Shown here: in pieces, positions 1 through 5,949 of the stretch
Position numbering within the stretch: position 1 is the first letter of the stretch
How the letters are laid out: each line of letters starts with the position of its first letter
Notes under the pieces: model-generated
Seen by the model: only the letters and a program-made list of their open reading frames with translations
Databases searched by the model: none
Told to the model about the DNA's origin: nothing
Assembly (NCBI GenBank): GCA_021810735.1
Contig: JAJZIF010000247.1
Span: 1 to 6,181, forward strand
Direction of reading: 5' to 3'
Source of the DNA: Acidobacteriota bacterium
GTDB lineage: Bacteria > Acidobacteriota > Terriglobia > Terriglobales > Acidobacteriaceae
Length of the DNA: 6,181 bases
Program-made: the position numbers and the translations under genes

Positions 1-52
1 GCTGACTGAGAAAAACTAATGATACCGTCAATTTCCGGAGAAGCAGAAACAT
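1..52 (-). CDS. possible N-terminal fragment of a gene leaving the left edge
   Basis: On the minus strand an ATG at 52-50 opens a frame that stays open to the window edge. It reads MFLLLRKLTVSLVFLSQ, a short basic and hydrophobic start that could be a signal peptide or first membrane helix. The orientation agrees with the next three genes. Against it: only 17 codons are visible, the bases just upstream are pyrimidine-rich with no Shine-Dalgarno sequence, and an open frame of this length is expected by chance. The three plus-strand frames all reach a stop within the first 20 bases, so no gene enters from the left on that strand. Function cannot be stated. Confidence 0.2.
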   Translation of the reverse strand, partial: MFLLLRKLTVSLVFLSQ

Positions 53-83
53 TTTCGGAAGGTGGAGGCGACCGCGTCCAGAT

Positions 84-122
84 GAGATGTGGGGAAATTC
101 GCGCGGAGCGCGAACGTGGTGC
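84..122 (+). repeat. degenerate copy of a short dispersed repeat
   Basis: This segment begins GAGATGTGGGG and matches, with scattered mismatches and small gaps, the reverse complement of 821-857. Shared blocks are GAGATGTGGG, AATT, GCGCGAAC and TGG-GC at the far end. Inside it lies a 7-bp perfect hairpin, TTCGCGC (98-104) with GCGCGAA (108-114) around a 3-base loop, with no T-run after it. The resemblance over nearly 40 bases suggests two diverged members of one intergenic repeat family (REP-like). Family membership is inference from only these two copies. Confidence 0.5.
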
Positions 123-168
123 TTGAGGAGAATTGCTTCCCGATGCGCACCGAGTTCGCGCCACGAAG

Positions 169-272
169 CTAGAGCATTTTCACTGTTACTGTAATGCGGG
201 CTTCGTTCTATCCTACCCTAGCTGCGCTAGGAGGGGCACCCAGACATTACGCTAACTGTAAAATCGCTCTAG
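169..272. repeat. 104-bp imperfect palindrome (MITE-like or structured RNA element)
   Basis: The outer arms 169-196 and 245-272 are 28 bases each and are inverted copies of each other. Both begin CTAGAGC at the outer end and finish GTAATG at the inner end, with ATTTT, AC and GTTA also matching. That is 24 of 28 positions with a one-base offset on each side. In the 48-base middle, CCTAGC (217-222) pairs with GCTAGG (226-231) around a TGC loop. The whole segment could therefore fold into one long interrupted stem with an apical hairpin. No target-site duplication is evident and no T-run follows either arm. It may be a non-autonomous mobile element, a REP/BIME-type repeat or a structured RNA; the sequence alone does not decide. 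Confidence 0.65.
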
Positions 273-407
273 ATGTTCCATGCGACTTGAGCACACACAC
301 TACTCGCAACCGCTCGAATGCTGACGGAGTTTTGTCGTTGGATAGAGTGGTGTTCCTGTCGCTGTGGTCATCCTTCCTGCTAGGTGACCATCTGTATGAA
401 ATCCGCG

Positions 408-734
408 CTAGGCTTTTGCAGTCTTGCCAAAAGCCTTTACGGCGCGTTTGATGCCGGCACCGCCCGCCGCGAGGTCTTGCGCATTCATCGCAGGCCGAAC
501 GGTAAGGCTCGCGTTGAAGGCGAGAAACCAGGGCTCTGCAACCGAGGTTAATTGCGAGGATTCCTTCATGTCGAAGAAGATATATCCTGTGCGTTCACCG
601 TTATCTTCGGAGAAATACGCCGCTTCCGGTTTCAGTTCATCCAGGATTTTCTGAATCGTGGTCCCTAAACTGCCATTTTGAGCGGCCGCGTTACCGGCTT
701 CGACGGGAATGGAAACTTTCAGTAGCATGCGCAT
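408..734 (-). CDS. small conserved hypothetical protein, MRMLLKV family
   Basis: Encodes 108 residues with no signal peptide or membrane segment, so probably cytoplasmic. The frame is open further upstream (an ATG at 911), but I choose 734. A strong GGGGAGGG ribosome site sits nine bases ahead of it, family-like sequence begins at [15 protein letters not shown], and the extra 59 residues would be read through the repeat and hairpin at 821-873. The predicted pattern is strand (2-10), helix (14-34), strands around 37-41 and 48-55 (YIFFDM), helix (59-73), strand (75-81), then a basic tail rich in Ala, Gly and Lys. This resembles a small ferredoxin-like or dimeric alpha/beta-barrel fold. Conserved-looking pieces are LKPEAAYF (34-41), EPWFLAFNA (67-75) and the MN near 83-84. 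From memory, some relatives carry the name pantothenate synthetase, which nothing here supports. It lies 194 bp from the dehydrogenase and probably has its own promoter. Function unknown. Confidence 0.8.
   Translation of the reverse strand: MRMLLKVSIPVEAGNAAAQNGSLGTTIQKILDELKPEAAYFSEDNGERTGYIFFDMKESSQLTSVAEPWFLAFNASLTVRPAMNAQDLAAGGAGIKRAVKAFGKTAKA
410..436 (-). other. hairpin over the stop codon of the small gene
   Basis: AGGCTTTTG (410-418) and CAAAAGCCT (428-436) form a perfect 9-bp stem with a 9-base loop. On the minus strand it covers the last codons and the TAG stop (410-408) of the small hypothetical gene. No T-run follows on the minus strand, and only TTTA follows on the plus strand, so it is not a standard intrinsic terminator. 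It could protect the 3' end of the message or be a weak terminator. Confidence 0.4.
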
Positions 735-742
735 CGTACGTG

Positions 743-750
743 CCCTCCCC
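743..750 (-). promoter_or_regulatory. ribosome binding site that sets the small gene's start
   Basis: On the minus strand GGGGAGGG lies here, with its GGAGG core (748-744) nine bases before the ATG at 734. It is the strongest Shine-Dalgarno match on the minus strand and supports the 108-residue form over the 167-residue frame opening at 911. Confidence 0.7.
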
Positions 751-761
751 GGGCAGATGGA

Positions 762-767
762 ATTGTA
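762..767 (-). promoter_or_regulatory. possible -10 box for the small hypothetical gene
   Basis: TACAAT on the minus strand matches the sigma-70 -10 consensus at five of six positions. It would give a leader of about 20 bases before the ATG at 734, containing the ribosome site. No convincing -35 box lies 16-18 bases upstream and there is no extended -10 TG, so this is only a candidate. Confidence 0.3.
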
Positions 768-815
768 CTCGCCTTTTCGAGGAAACGCTGGAAGTATCCG
801 ATCGCGCGATGGGCC

Positions 816-884
816 GAGATGCCCCAGGTTCGCGCGTCCCGCAAATTCCCACATCTCAAAATCGAGATGTGGGGCACCCAGGTT
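816..884. repeat. REP-like element with a 10-bp perfect hairpin
   Basis: CCCACATCTC (848-857) and GAGATGTGGG (864-873) form a perfect 10-bp stem around a 6-base loop. The element continues on both sides: GAGATG followed by CCCAGGTT occurs at 816-830 and again, with an insertion, at 864-884. Segment 821-857 is the inverted relative of 84-122, and GGGGCACCCAG at 871-881 is repeated exactly at 233-243 inside the palindrome. The element sits between the stop of the dehydrogenase (929) and the start of the small gene (734), both on the minus strand. The stem could block transcript read-through or 3' decay, but lacks the T-run of a standard terminator. Confidence 0.65.
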
Positions 885-928
885 TAACCGTCTAGTTCGG
901 TCGCTATACACCAGCCGAAACCGCCGCG

Positions 929-1945
929 CTAGTTTCCCAGGACGGCGCGATAGCGGACTTGATTTTTCTTCAGCCTGGCGACTGCGTCATTCGCCTTTGC
1001 CATGGGAAACGCCTGGGTAATGGCCTTCACTCCATGACGCGCAGCAACCGTCAGCATTTCCTGCAACATGCTGGGGCTGCCGCTGGGACTGCCGGCGATG
1101 GCGCGCTGTCCGGCAATCAGCGGAAAGGCATGCGCGGAAATGGGGCTGGGCGGTACGCCGACAACCGAAAGCGTTCCTCGCGGACGCAACGCCGCGACGA
1201 GCGTGTTCCAGTCGGGGTCTTGATTGATGGTCGACAGAATCAGATCGAAGGAGCCTGCCAGCTTTTTCATGGCTTCATTCTCGCGGGAGTTGACGAAATG
1301 ATGGGCCCCCATGGACCTGGCTTCCGCTTCCTTGTTCGGCGAGGTCGAGATGGCGGTGACTTCCGCGCCAAAGACGCGCGCGAATTGCAGCGCCAGATGC
1401 CCCAATCCTCCAATGCCGACGATGGCGACGCGCGAGCCAGGAAAAATGCCGGCGGTGCGAATCGGGTTGTAGACCGTAATGCCGCCGCACATCATGGGAG
1501 CGGTCCCTTCACTGTCCAACGCGCCGGGCACTGGAATGGCGAAGCGGGCATTCACGCGGACCTTTTCGGCAAATCCGCCGTGGCGATGGACGCAGGTGGC
1601 AACGCTCTGGGCGCAAAGATTTTCATCGCCGCGCAGGCACCACTCGCAGGTGCCGCAGGAGTCGGCCTGCCAGCCCACAGCAACGCGCTGGCCCAGCTTG
1701 CGGTCCCGCACCTGCGTTCCCATGGCCGCAATCGCGCCGACAATTTCATGGCCGGGGATAAACGGGTACTGCGTCATTCCCCAGTCATTGTCGATCAGGT
1801 GCAGGTCGCTGTGGCAGATGCCGCAATGCGTGACTTCAATCTCGACTTCATTGGGCTTCAGCTCGCCAGCCTCGTACTTGAACGGCAGCAGTTCCGCGCC
1901 TGCCGCATGTGTTGCGAAACCATGGATCGTGCTCATCGGAATCAT
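929..1945 (-). CDS. zinc-dependent NAD(P)-alcohol dehydrogenase, CAD/YahK-like
   Basis: A cytoplasmic medium-chain dehydrogenase/reductase of 338 residues, a normal full length, expected to interconvert alcohols and aldehydes. The GroES-like N-terminal domain carries catalytic-zinc ligands Cys41 (CGICHSD), His66 and Glu67 (PGHE), and Cys153 (MMCGG). The structural-zinc lobe has Cys97, Cys100, Cys103 and Cys111. The Rossmann domain shows GIGGLG at 177-182, followed by the STSPNK segment at 200-205. This lacks the acidic residue typical of NAD binders and carries Ser/Thr and Lys as in cinnamyl-alcohol-dehydrogenase and YahK-type NADPH enzymes, so NADPH is the likelier cofactor. All key residues are present and the gene looks intact. 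I use the ATG at 1945, where GGAAAG lies seven bases upstream; the ATG three codons later (1936, MSTIHG) also fits the family. It begins 78 bp after the S55-like gene on the same strand, so co-transcription is possible. The physiological substrate cannot be predicted. Confidence 0.92.
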   Translation of the reverse strand: MIPMSTIHGFATHAAGAELLPFKYEAGELKPNEVEIEVTHCGICHSDLHLIDNDWGMTQYPFIPGHEIVGAIAAMGTQVRDRKLGQRVAVGWQADSCGTCEWCLRGDENLCAQSVATCVHRHGGFAEKVRVNARFAIPVPGALDSEGTAPMMCGGITVYNPIRTAGIFPGSRVAIVGIGGLGHLALQFARVFGAEVTAISTSPNKEAEARSMGAHHFVNSRENEAMKKLAGSFDLILSTINQDPDWNTLVAALRPRGTLSVVGVPPSPISAHAFPLIAGQRAIAGSPSGSPSMLQEMLTVAARHGVKAITQAFPMAKANDAVARLKKNQVRYRAVLGN

Positions 1946-2023
1946 TGCTCAACTTTCCCGGGGGATGGTTCCAATAAAAAAAGAAATCTGTATTCAAAGT
2001 AGATCACAATCGCGTCGCAGGAA

Positions 2024-3898
2024 TCAGGGCTGCACGTCCAGCGTCACGATCTGCGATCCGCTCACTGCAAAATCCAAAGGTTGCGAGCCGAGAGCAATGG
2101 CGGTTTCCCCATCCATTGAAAAAACTCCGCCGTCTTTCGCCGGTTGCAGGATGTTCGCCATCGTCAGCGGCACCGCCGGCAGATCGTGACCTTCCATCGT
2201 TGCCTGCGGCACCGGCGCCAGCAGAGTCACATACAGGCGATCGTTGGGATGCAGTCGGTTCATCCGGGCAATCGTTTCGCCCAGTCCCAGTGGCGGGGCG
2301 GCGGGGTTGGGAATCAGATGCAGCGTGTGGTCCAGGGTTGTACCGTCGCTGACCAGCAAGCGAACCGGTCCCGTTGCCAGCGTGATTGGCAGCGCCACCG
2401 CCAGACGAACAACGCGCTGGGGTTCACGATACGGATGCAGCGTCGCTTCCACGGTCACACGATCGCCCGCATGGACTCGACTGGCGAGCACCCGCGCGTC
2501 GTCGAGTTGCGCGGAGTGCCTGCCTGCGGATTCGTCCAGAGTCAACGACACGGCCCGAATGGAAGGCAGTTCGCGCTCATTCCGATACAGGCTTTCAAAT
2601 CGTTGCGCCACCGCGAGGGCGACCGGCAAACTGGCAGACTGCTGGTCGGTCGGCGCAATCCAATCATCGATGCGGACGGGGGGATATCCCGCGATGTCGA
2701 TGGTTCCGCGCAGCCGGTAGGTGGAGGGATCGTTGTAGCCGTTGGTATCCTCCATTGCCTGAAACACGGTGGCCAGCAGCGCGGCTGAGGTGAGACTTGG
2801 ATGCTCCACGATGGCGAAGTGATAAGTATGCGGTTGCGCAATGCCGCCCAACTCCAGCGTCACGGGAATCATGTGCGCCTGTTCCCCGAATAGGCCCAGG
2901 ATTCCGGACTCGCGGTCCTGCGTAAACGATCCAATCGTCTGCGTGGTGTTGATGATCTTGATGGGCGAGAGCGGCGACGCCACGGTGGCGACGACCTGGG
3001 CCTTTGTCATGGGCAGCGATATGTCGCCGTAGCGCGTGATGGGATGTCCGCAGGCCAGCAGGCGTTTGGGGTCCACATAGGTCACGGTGCAGGTTGCCGC
3101 CATACTGAAGTCGCCCGATACGATGATGGCGCTGATGGCCGATCCGGGGACGACTGGTGCGGGATCCACTTCGTTCGGACTGGCGCTTCCGATGCCCGAC
3201 ACAGGCATGAGCCCGTAGGCGTGGAAGCGCTGCTGAAACATGCCGATGGCCTGCGATGAGAAGCCATCGAACACCAGGGGCGTGTCAATCGGCTGCACCT
3301 CGCTATCCGCCGGAGATTTCCACGGGAGTGCTGCCGAGGAAGCGGTGGAAGTGGGATTCTCGGTGCGCGACAGCCCCGTATCCAGAGAGGCGGGGGCGTT
3401 GTCCGGCACGAGAGTTTTGCTGGCGTATTTTCTTTCGATTCTGTCGCTTTCCTTCAATACCTCAAGCATTTGTTCGATTGGAGTGATTCCGGCAATCGGC
3501 TGCTTCGTGAACTGACCGATACGAAAACCGATGGCACCGACCAGCTTGCCGTCGATGTAGACGGGACTTCCGCTCATGCCGGCAACGACGCCGTCGTATT
3601 CCGCCTGGCTGCCTGCGAGCCGCGCCAGAATCATGTCCTTGCCGGGACCGATGGCGTCATGCAGCACTCCGAGAATCTCAACATCGATCGGCTCCGGCTT
3701 GCTTCCTTGGAACACGGTGTACGCCGTGCCATGCAGCCCGGCATGCACTTGCGACAAGGGATAGATCGGCTGCGCGATCAACGAACTGGCAGGCGCAGGA
3801 ACGCTTGCCGTCGAAGTTTGCGCTACGGCAAAGGAACCAAACGCGACTGTCAGCAACAGGCAAGCCGACGGGAAGAATTTCCGGAGAAAGATATGCAC
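2024..3898 (-). CDS. secreted SpoIVB/peptidase S55-like protein
   Basis: A 624-residue protein starting at a GTG; no in-frame ATG lies between it and the upstream TAG. The start is supported by the signal peptide that follows: basic MHIFLRK, a hydrophobic core, and an AVA-Q cleavage site after residue 26. Residues 46-148 match the serine block of Bacillus SpoIVB: IDVEILG (71-77), GMSGSP (107-112, putative nucleophile Ser109 or Ser111), then DGKLVGAI. A Ser/Thr/Ala/Pro-rich linker (about 160-200) follows. Residues 255-340 match the SpoIVB histidine block: TYVDPKRLLACGHPI with His285, then TIGSFTQDRESGILG (321-335). The blocks are in the opposite order to SpoIVB, and no PDZ domain is evident. 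The C-terminal part (about 380-624) looks beta-rich and is unassigned. SpoIVB cleaves a signalling partner in the sporulation sigma-K pathway; no sporulation context is seen here. The protein is probably periplasmic or exported; protease activity is inferred, and a non-catalytic role is possible. Confidence 0.85.
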   Translation of the reverse strand: MHIFLRKFFPSACLLLTVAFGSFAVAQTSTASVPAPASSLIAQPIYPLSQVHAGLHGTAYTVFQGSKPEPIDVEILGVLHDAIGPGKDMILARLAGSQAEYDGVVAGMSGSPVYIDGKLVGAIGFRIGQFTKQPIAGITPIEQMLEVLKESDRIERKYASKTLVPDNAPASLDTGLSRTENPTSTASSAALPWKSPADSEVQPIDTPLVFDGFSSQAIGMFQQRFHAYGLMPVSGIGSASPNEVDPAPVVPGSAISAIIVSGDFSMAATCTVTYVDPKRLLACGHPITRYGDISLPMTKAQVVATVASPLSPIKIINTTQTIGSFTQDRESGILGLFGEQAHMIPVTLELGGIAQPHTYHFAIVEHPSLTSAALLATVFQAMEDTNGYNDPSTYRLRGTIDIAGYPPVRIDDWIAPTDQQSASLPVALAVAQRFESLYRNERELPSIRAVSLTLDESAGRHSAQLDDARVLASRVHAGDRVTVEATLHPYREPQRVVRLAVALPITLATGPVRLLVSDGTTLDHTLHLIPNPAAPPLGLGETIARMNRLHPNDRLYVTLLAPVPQATMEGHDLPAVPLTMANILQPAKDGGVFSMDGETAIALGSQPLDFAVSGSQIVTLDVQP

Positions 3899-4044
3899 AT
3901 TACCAGAGTAGTGTGGAACTCTCCGCTACGGAAGTGGGCAGGTTACAGAGAGCGATAGTAAGATTCAGAATTGCTGCGCCGCAGGGGATTCGGCAGTCCG
4001 CTGGAACCATGGCCTGGAACACGGCGCGGAACCTCAGAGGATGC
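3899..4044. other. divergent intergenic region
   Basis: These 146 bp separate the divergent S55-like and symporter genes and should hold both promoters. I find no convincing -35/-10 pair on either strand: TAAGAT at 3959-3964 (plus) is a weak -10 match with no -35 partner. A tiny stem, TCCG (3922-3925) with CGGA (3929-3932), is probably chance. The symporter frame stays open leftwards to an ATG at 3805, but that would overlap the S55-like gene by 94 bases and lacks family-like sequence. Confidence 0.5.
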
Positions 4045-5928
4045 ATGACGTTGACGCTTTCCACGCTGGCCATGGGCCTGACGACGAACCTGACCATCAT
4101 CGACTGGCTGATTATGCTGGTCTATTTCGCGTTTGTGCTGGGCACCGGTTTTGTGCTCAAGCGCTATATGCGCACCAGCACCGATTTTTTTCTGGCTGGC
4201 CGCCGGCTGCCCGCCTGGGTTTGCGGGCTGGCCTTCATCTCCGCCAATCTGGGGGCGCAGGAAGTCATCGGCATGGGCGCGTCCGGAGCCAAGTATGGCA
4301 TTGTGACCAGTCAGTTCTATTGGATCGGCGCCATCCCGGCGATGGTCTTTGTCGGCCTGTTCATGATGCCGTTTTATTACGGCTCCAAGGCCCGTTCCGT
4401 CCCGGAATATCTGAAGCTGCGATACGACGAAAAAACGCGCGCCTGGAATGCCGGCTCATTTGCCGTGATGACGGTTTTTTCTTCCGGCATTTCCATGTAT
4501 GCGATGGCAATCCTGATCCAATCCCTGCATGTTTTCGACGGGCTTTTCCTGCACCTCGGGCTTCCGCTCGGGTGGATTTTTCACTTCTCCGTTTTTCTGT
4601 CCGCGGTCGTCGTCCTGGGCTATATATCGCTGGGCGGACTGACCAGCGCCATCTATAACGAAGTCCTGCAATTCTTCCTGATCGTGGCCGGCTTTCTTCC
4701 TCTAGTGTGGATTGGACTGAAGAATGTCGGCGGCTGGCACGGTATCCAGCGCACGCTGGGACCGGCGTATACGCACTCCTGGCGCGGGCTGGCGCACGCC
4801 AACACCAACCCGCTGGGCACGGAATGGTACGCGCTGGTCTTCGGTCTAGGCTTCGTCCTTTCCTTCGGCTACTGGTGTACCGATTTTCTGGTGATTCAGA
4901 GCGCCATGGCCGCCGAATCGCAACTGGCGGCGCGTCGGGTGCCATTGATCGCCGCCATACCGAAAATGTTTTTTCCTTTCCTGGTGATTCTCCCCGGCCT
5001 GATCGCCATTTCTATTCCCGTCGTCGGCCAGCACAGCCTGGCGCAATTGCAAACCGCTCCAGTTCACGCGCAGAACGTGGCCCCATCGACTGCCGTTGTT
5101 TCCGACGCCAGTTCCATCCCCGAGGGCAAGGGGCTGATTCCGGTCGAGCTTGATCCTCTCAGCGGCCGCGTGCTACGAGACAACAAAGGGCAGCCGCTGC
5201 TCAACTATGATCTAGCAATTCCCAACATGCTGCTGCATTTTTTCCCCACTGGAATCCTGGGCCTCGGCCTGACCGCGCTGCTGGCCAGCTTCATGTCCGG
5301 CATGGCGGGCAACGTCACCGCGTTCAATACGGTGTGGACCTATGACATCTATCAGTCCTACATCCACAAGGGTGCGAGCGACGAGCATTATCTTTGGATG
5401 GGCCGCATGGCGACGATCGGCGGCATTGTGCTTTCCATTGCAGCGGCGTATTTTGTCAGTTCGTTCAACAACATTATGGATGCGCTGCAACTGGTGTTCT
5501 CTTTTGTGAATGCGCCTCTGCTGGCGACGTTTCTGCTGGGCATGTTCTGGAAGCGAACCACCGGCCACGGCGCATTCTGGGGATTGATGACGGGCACCTT
5601 CGCCGCCGCCGTGCACACCGGGCTGACGCTGCCCGCGGATGCTCCCGGAGTCGGCATTCACGGCGGCTGGATCGCTGTGCTTCACGTTTATCCCAGCACC
5701 ATGGCGCAGAATTTCTGGACCGCCATCTGGGCCTTCGGCGTGTGCATCGTGCTGACGATTGGCCTGAGTCTGCTGACCATACCGCGCAAGGAAGAGGAGC
5801 TGGTCGGGCTGGTCTATTCGCTGACGCCGAAACCCGCCGAGGGTCATCTGCTGTGGTATCAGAAGCCGATGACTCTGGCCATCGCAGTGCTAGCGATGCT
5901 GGTGGTCTTGAATCTTGTGTTTTTGTAA
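4045..5928 (+). CDS. sodium:solute symporter (SSS family, SGLT-like)
   Basis: An inner-membrane secondary transporter of 627 residues, expected to use the Na+ gradient to take up an organic solute. About fourteen hydrophobic segments can be placed, at roughly 18-38, 52-68, 88-110, 135-160, 176-197, 203-225, 259-283, 298-330, 398-426, 450-472, 480-501, 505-525, 555-580 and 607-627. Family motifs are FFLAGRRLPAW (48-58), the broken-helix ISANLGAQEVIGM (65-77), GGLTSAIYNEVLQ (197-209, in place of the usual GG--AV--TD--Q) and ALLASFMSGMAGN (411-423) leading to YDIY (433-436). By-eye alignment puts Glu73 where vSGLT has its sugar-binding Gln69, so galactose is not a safe substrate guess. A hydrophilic loop of about 60 residues (331-392) is longer than usual. 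I start at 4045 because AGAGG lies four bases upstream and the first helix follows; 4009 and 4072 are alternatives. It probably forms an operon with the next gene. Confidence 0.88.
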   Translation: MTLTLSTLAMGLTTNLTIIDWLIMLVYFAFVLGTGFVLKRYMRTSTDFFLAGRRLPAWVCGLAFISANLGAQEVIGMGASGAKYGIVTSQFYWIGAIPAMVFVGLFMMPFYYGSKARSVPEYLKLRYDEKTRAWNAGSFAVMTVFSSGISMYAMAILIQSLHVFDGLFLHLGLPLGWIFHFSVFLSAVVVLGYISLGGLTSAIYNEVLQFFLIVAGFLPLVWIGLKNVGGWHGIQRTLGPAYTHSWRGLAHANTNPLGTEWYALVFGLGFVLSFGYWCTDFLVIQSAMAAESQLAARRVPLIAAIPKMFFPFLVILPGLIAISIPVVGQHSLAQLQTAPVHAQNVAPSTAVVSDASSIPEGKGLIPVELDPLSGRVLRDNKGQPLLNYDLAIPNMLLHFFPTGILGLGLTALLASFMSGMAGNVTAFNTVWTYDIYQSYIHKGASDEHYLWMGRMATIGGIVLSIAAAYFVSSFNNIMDALQLVFSFVNAPLLATFLLGMFWKRTTGHGAFWGLMTGTFAAAVHTGLTLPADAPGVGIHGGWIAVLHVYPSTMAQNFWTAIWAFGVCIVLTIGLSLLTIPRKEEELVGLVYSLTPKPAEGHLLWYQKPMTLAIAVLAMLVVLNLVFL

Positions 5929-5930
5929 TC

Positions 5931-5943
5931 GGAGGGGAAGGGA
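5931..5943 (+). promoter_or_regulatory. ribosome binding site of the small membrane protein
   Basis: GGAGGGGAAGGGA is a double purine-rich run in the 21-base gap after the symporter stop. Its second part, AAGGGA (5938-5943), lies six bases before the ATG at 5950; the first, GGAGG, is 14 bases away. It indicates efficient re-initiation on a shared message. Confidence 0.65.
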
Positions 5944-5949
5944 ATCGCG

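Larger units (their letters stand above)
53..407. other. 355-bp gene-free stretch holding repeat-like DNA
   Basis: I see no supportable gene here. An 85-codon plus-strand frame (194-451) starts inside the palindrome, has no recognisable content and runs into the end of the opposing small gene, so I leave it out. Two structured segments lie within it (84-122 and 169-272) and are described separately. Positions 273-407 show only a weak 6-bp inverted repeat (365-370 with 385-390, 14-base loop) and otherwise nothing I can interpret. By eye the stretch is less GC-rich than the genes to the right. Confidence 0.6.

Noticed and set aside
194..451. 85-codon plus-strand open frame near the left edge
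   Set aside because: Starts inside the palindrome, has no ribosome site or family resemblance, and overlaps the end of the opposing small gene.
896..919. TTCGG/CCGAA inverted repeat just past the dehydrogenase stop as its terminator
   Set aside because: Only five base pairs with a 14-base loop and no T-run.
959..2002. 347-codon plus-strand open frame lying across the whole dehydrogenase gene
   Set aside because: Antisense to a gene with complete zinc and Rossmann motifs. Its translation is rich in Arg, Gly, Ala and His without recognisable motifs, typical of a mirror frame in GC-rich DNA.
1946..2023. T-rich run on the minus strand before the dehydrogenase (about 1985-1973) as a terminator of the S55-like gene
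   Set aside because: I found no stable hairpin immediately upstream of the T-run, so an intrinsic terminator is not supported.
3805..4044. N-terminal extension of the symporter to an ATG at 3805
   Set aside because: Would overlap the signal-peptide region of the divergent S55-like gene, is basic and motif-free, and puts 80 residues before the usual start of the family.
5212..5847. 211-codon minus-strand open frame inside the symporter
   Set aside because: Antisense to strongly conserved transmembrane sequence. Its composition (many His, Arg, Gln) and lack of motifs mark it as a shadow.
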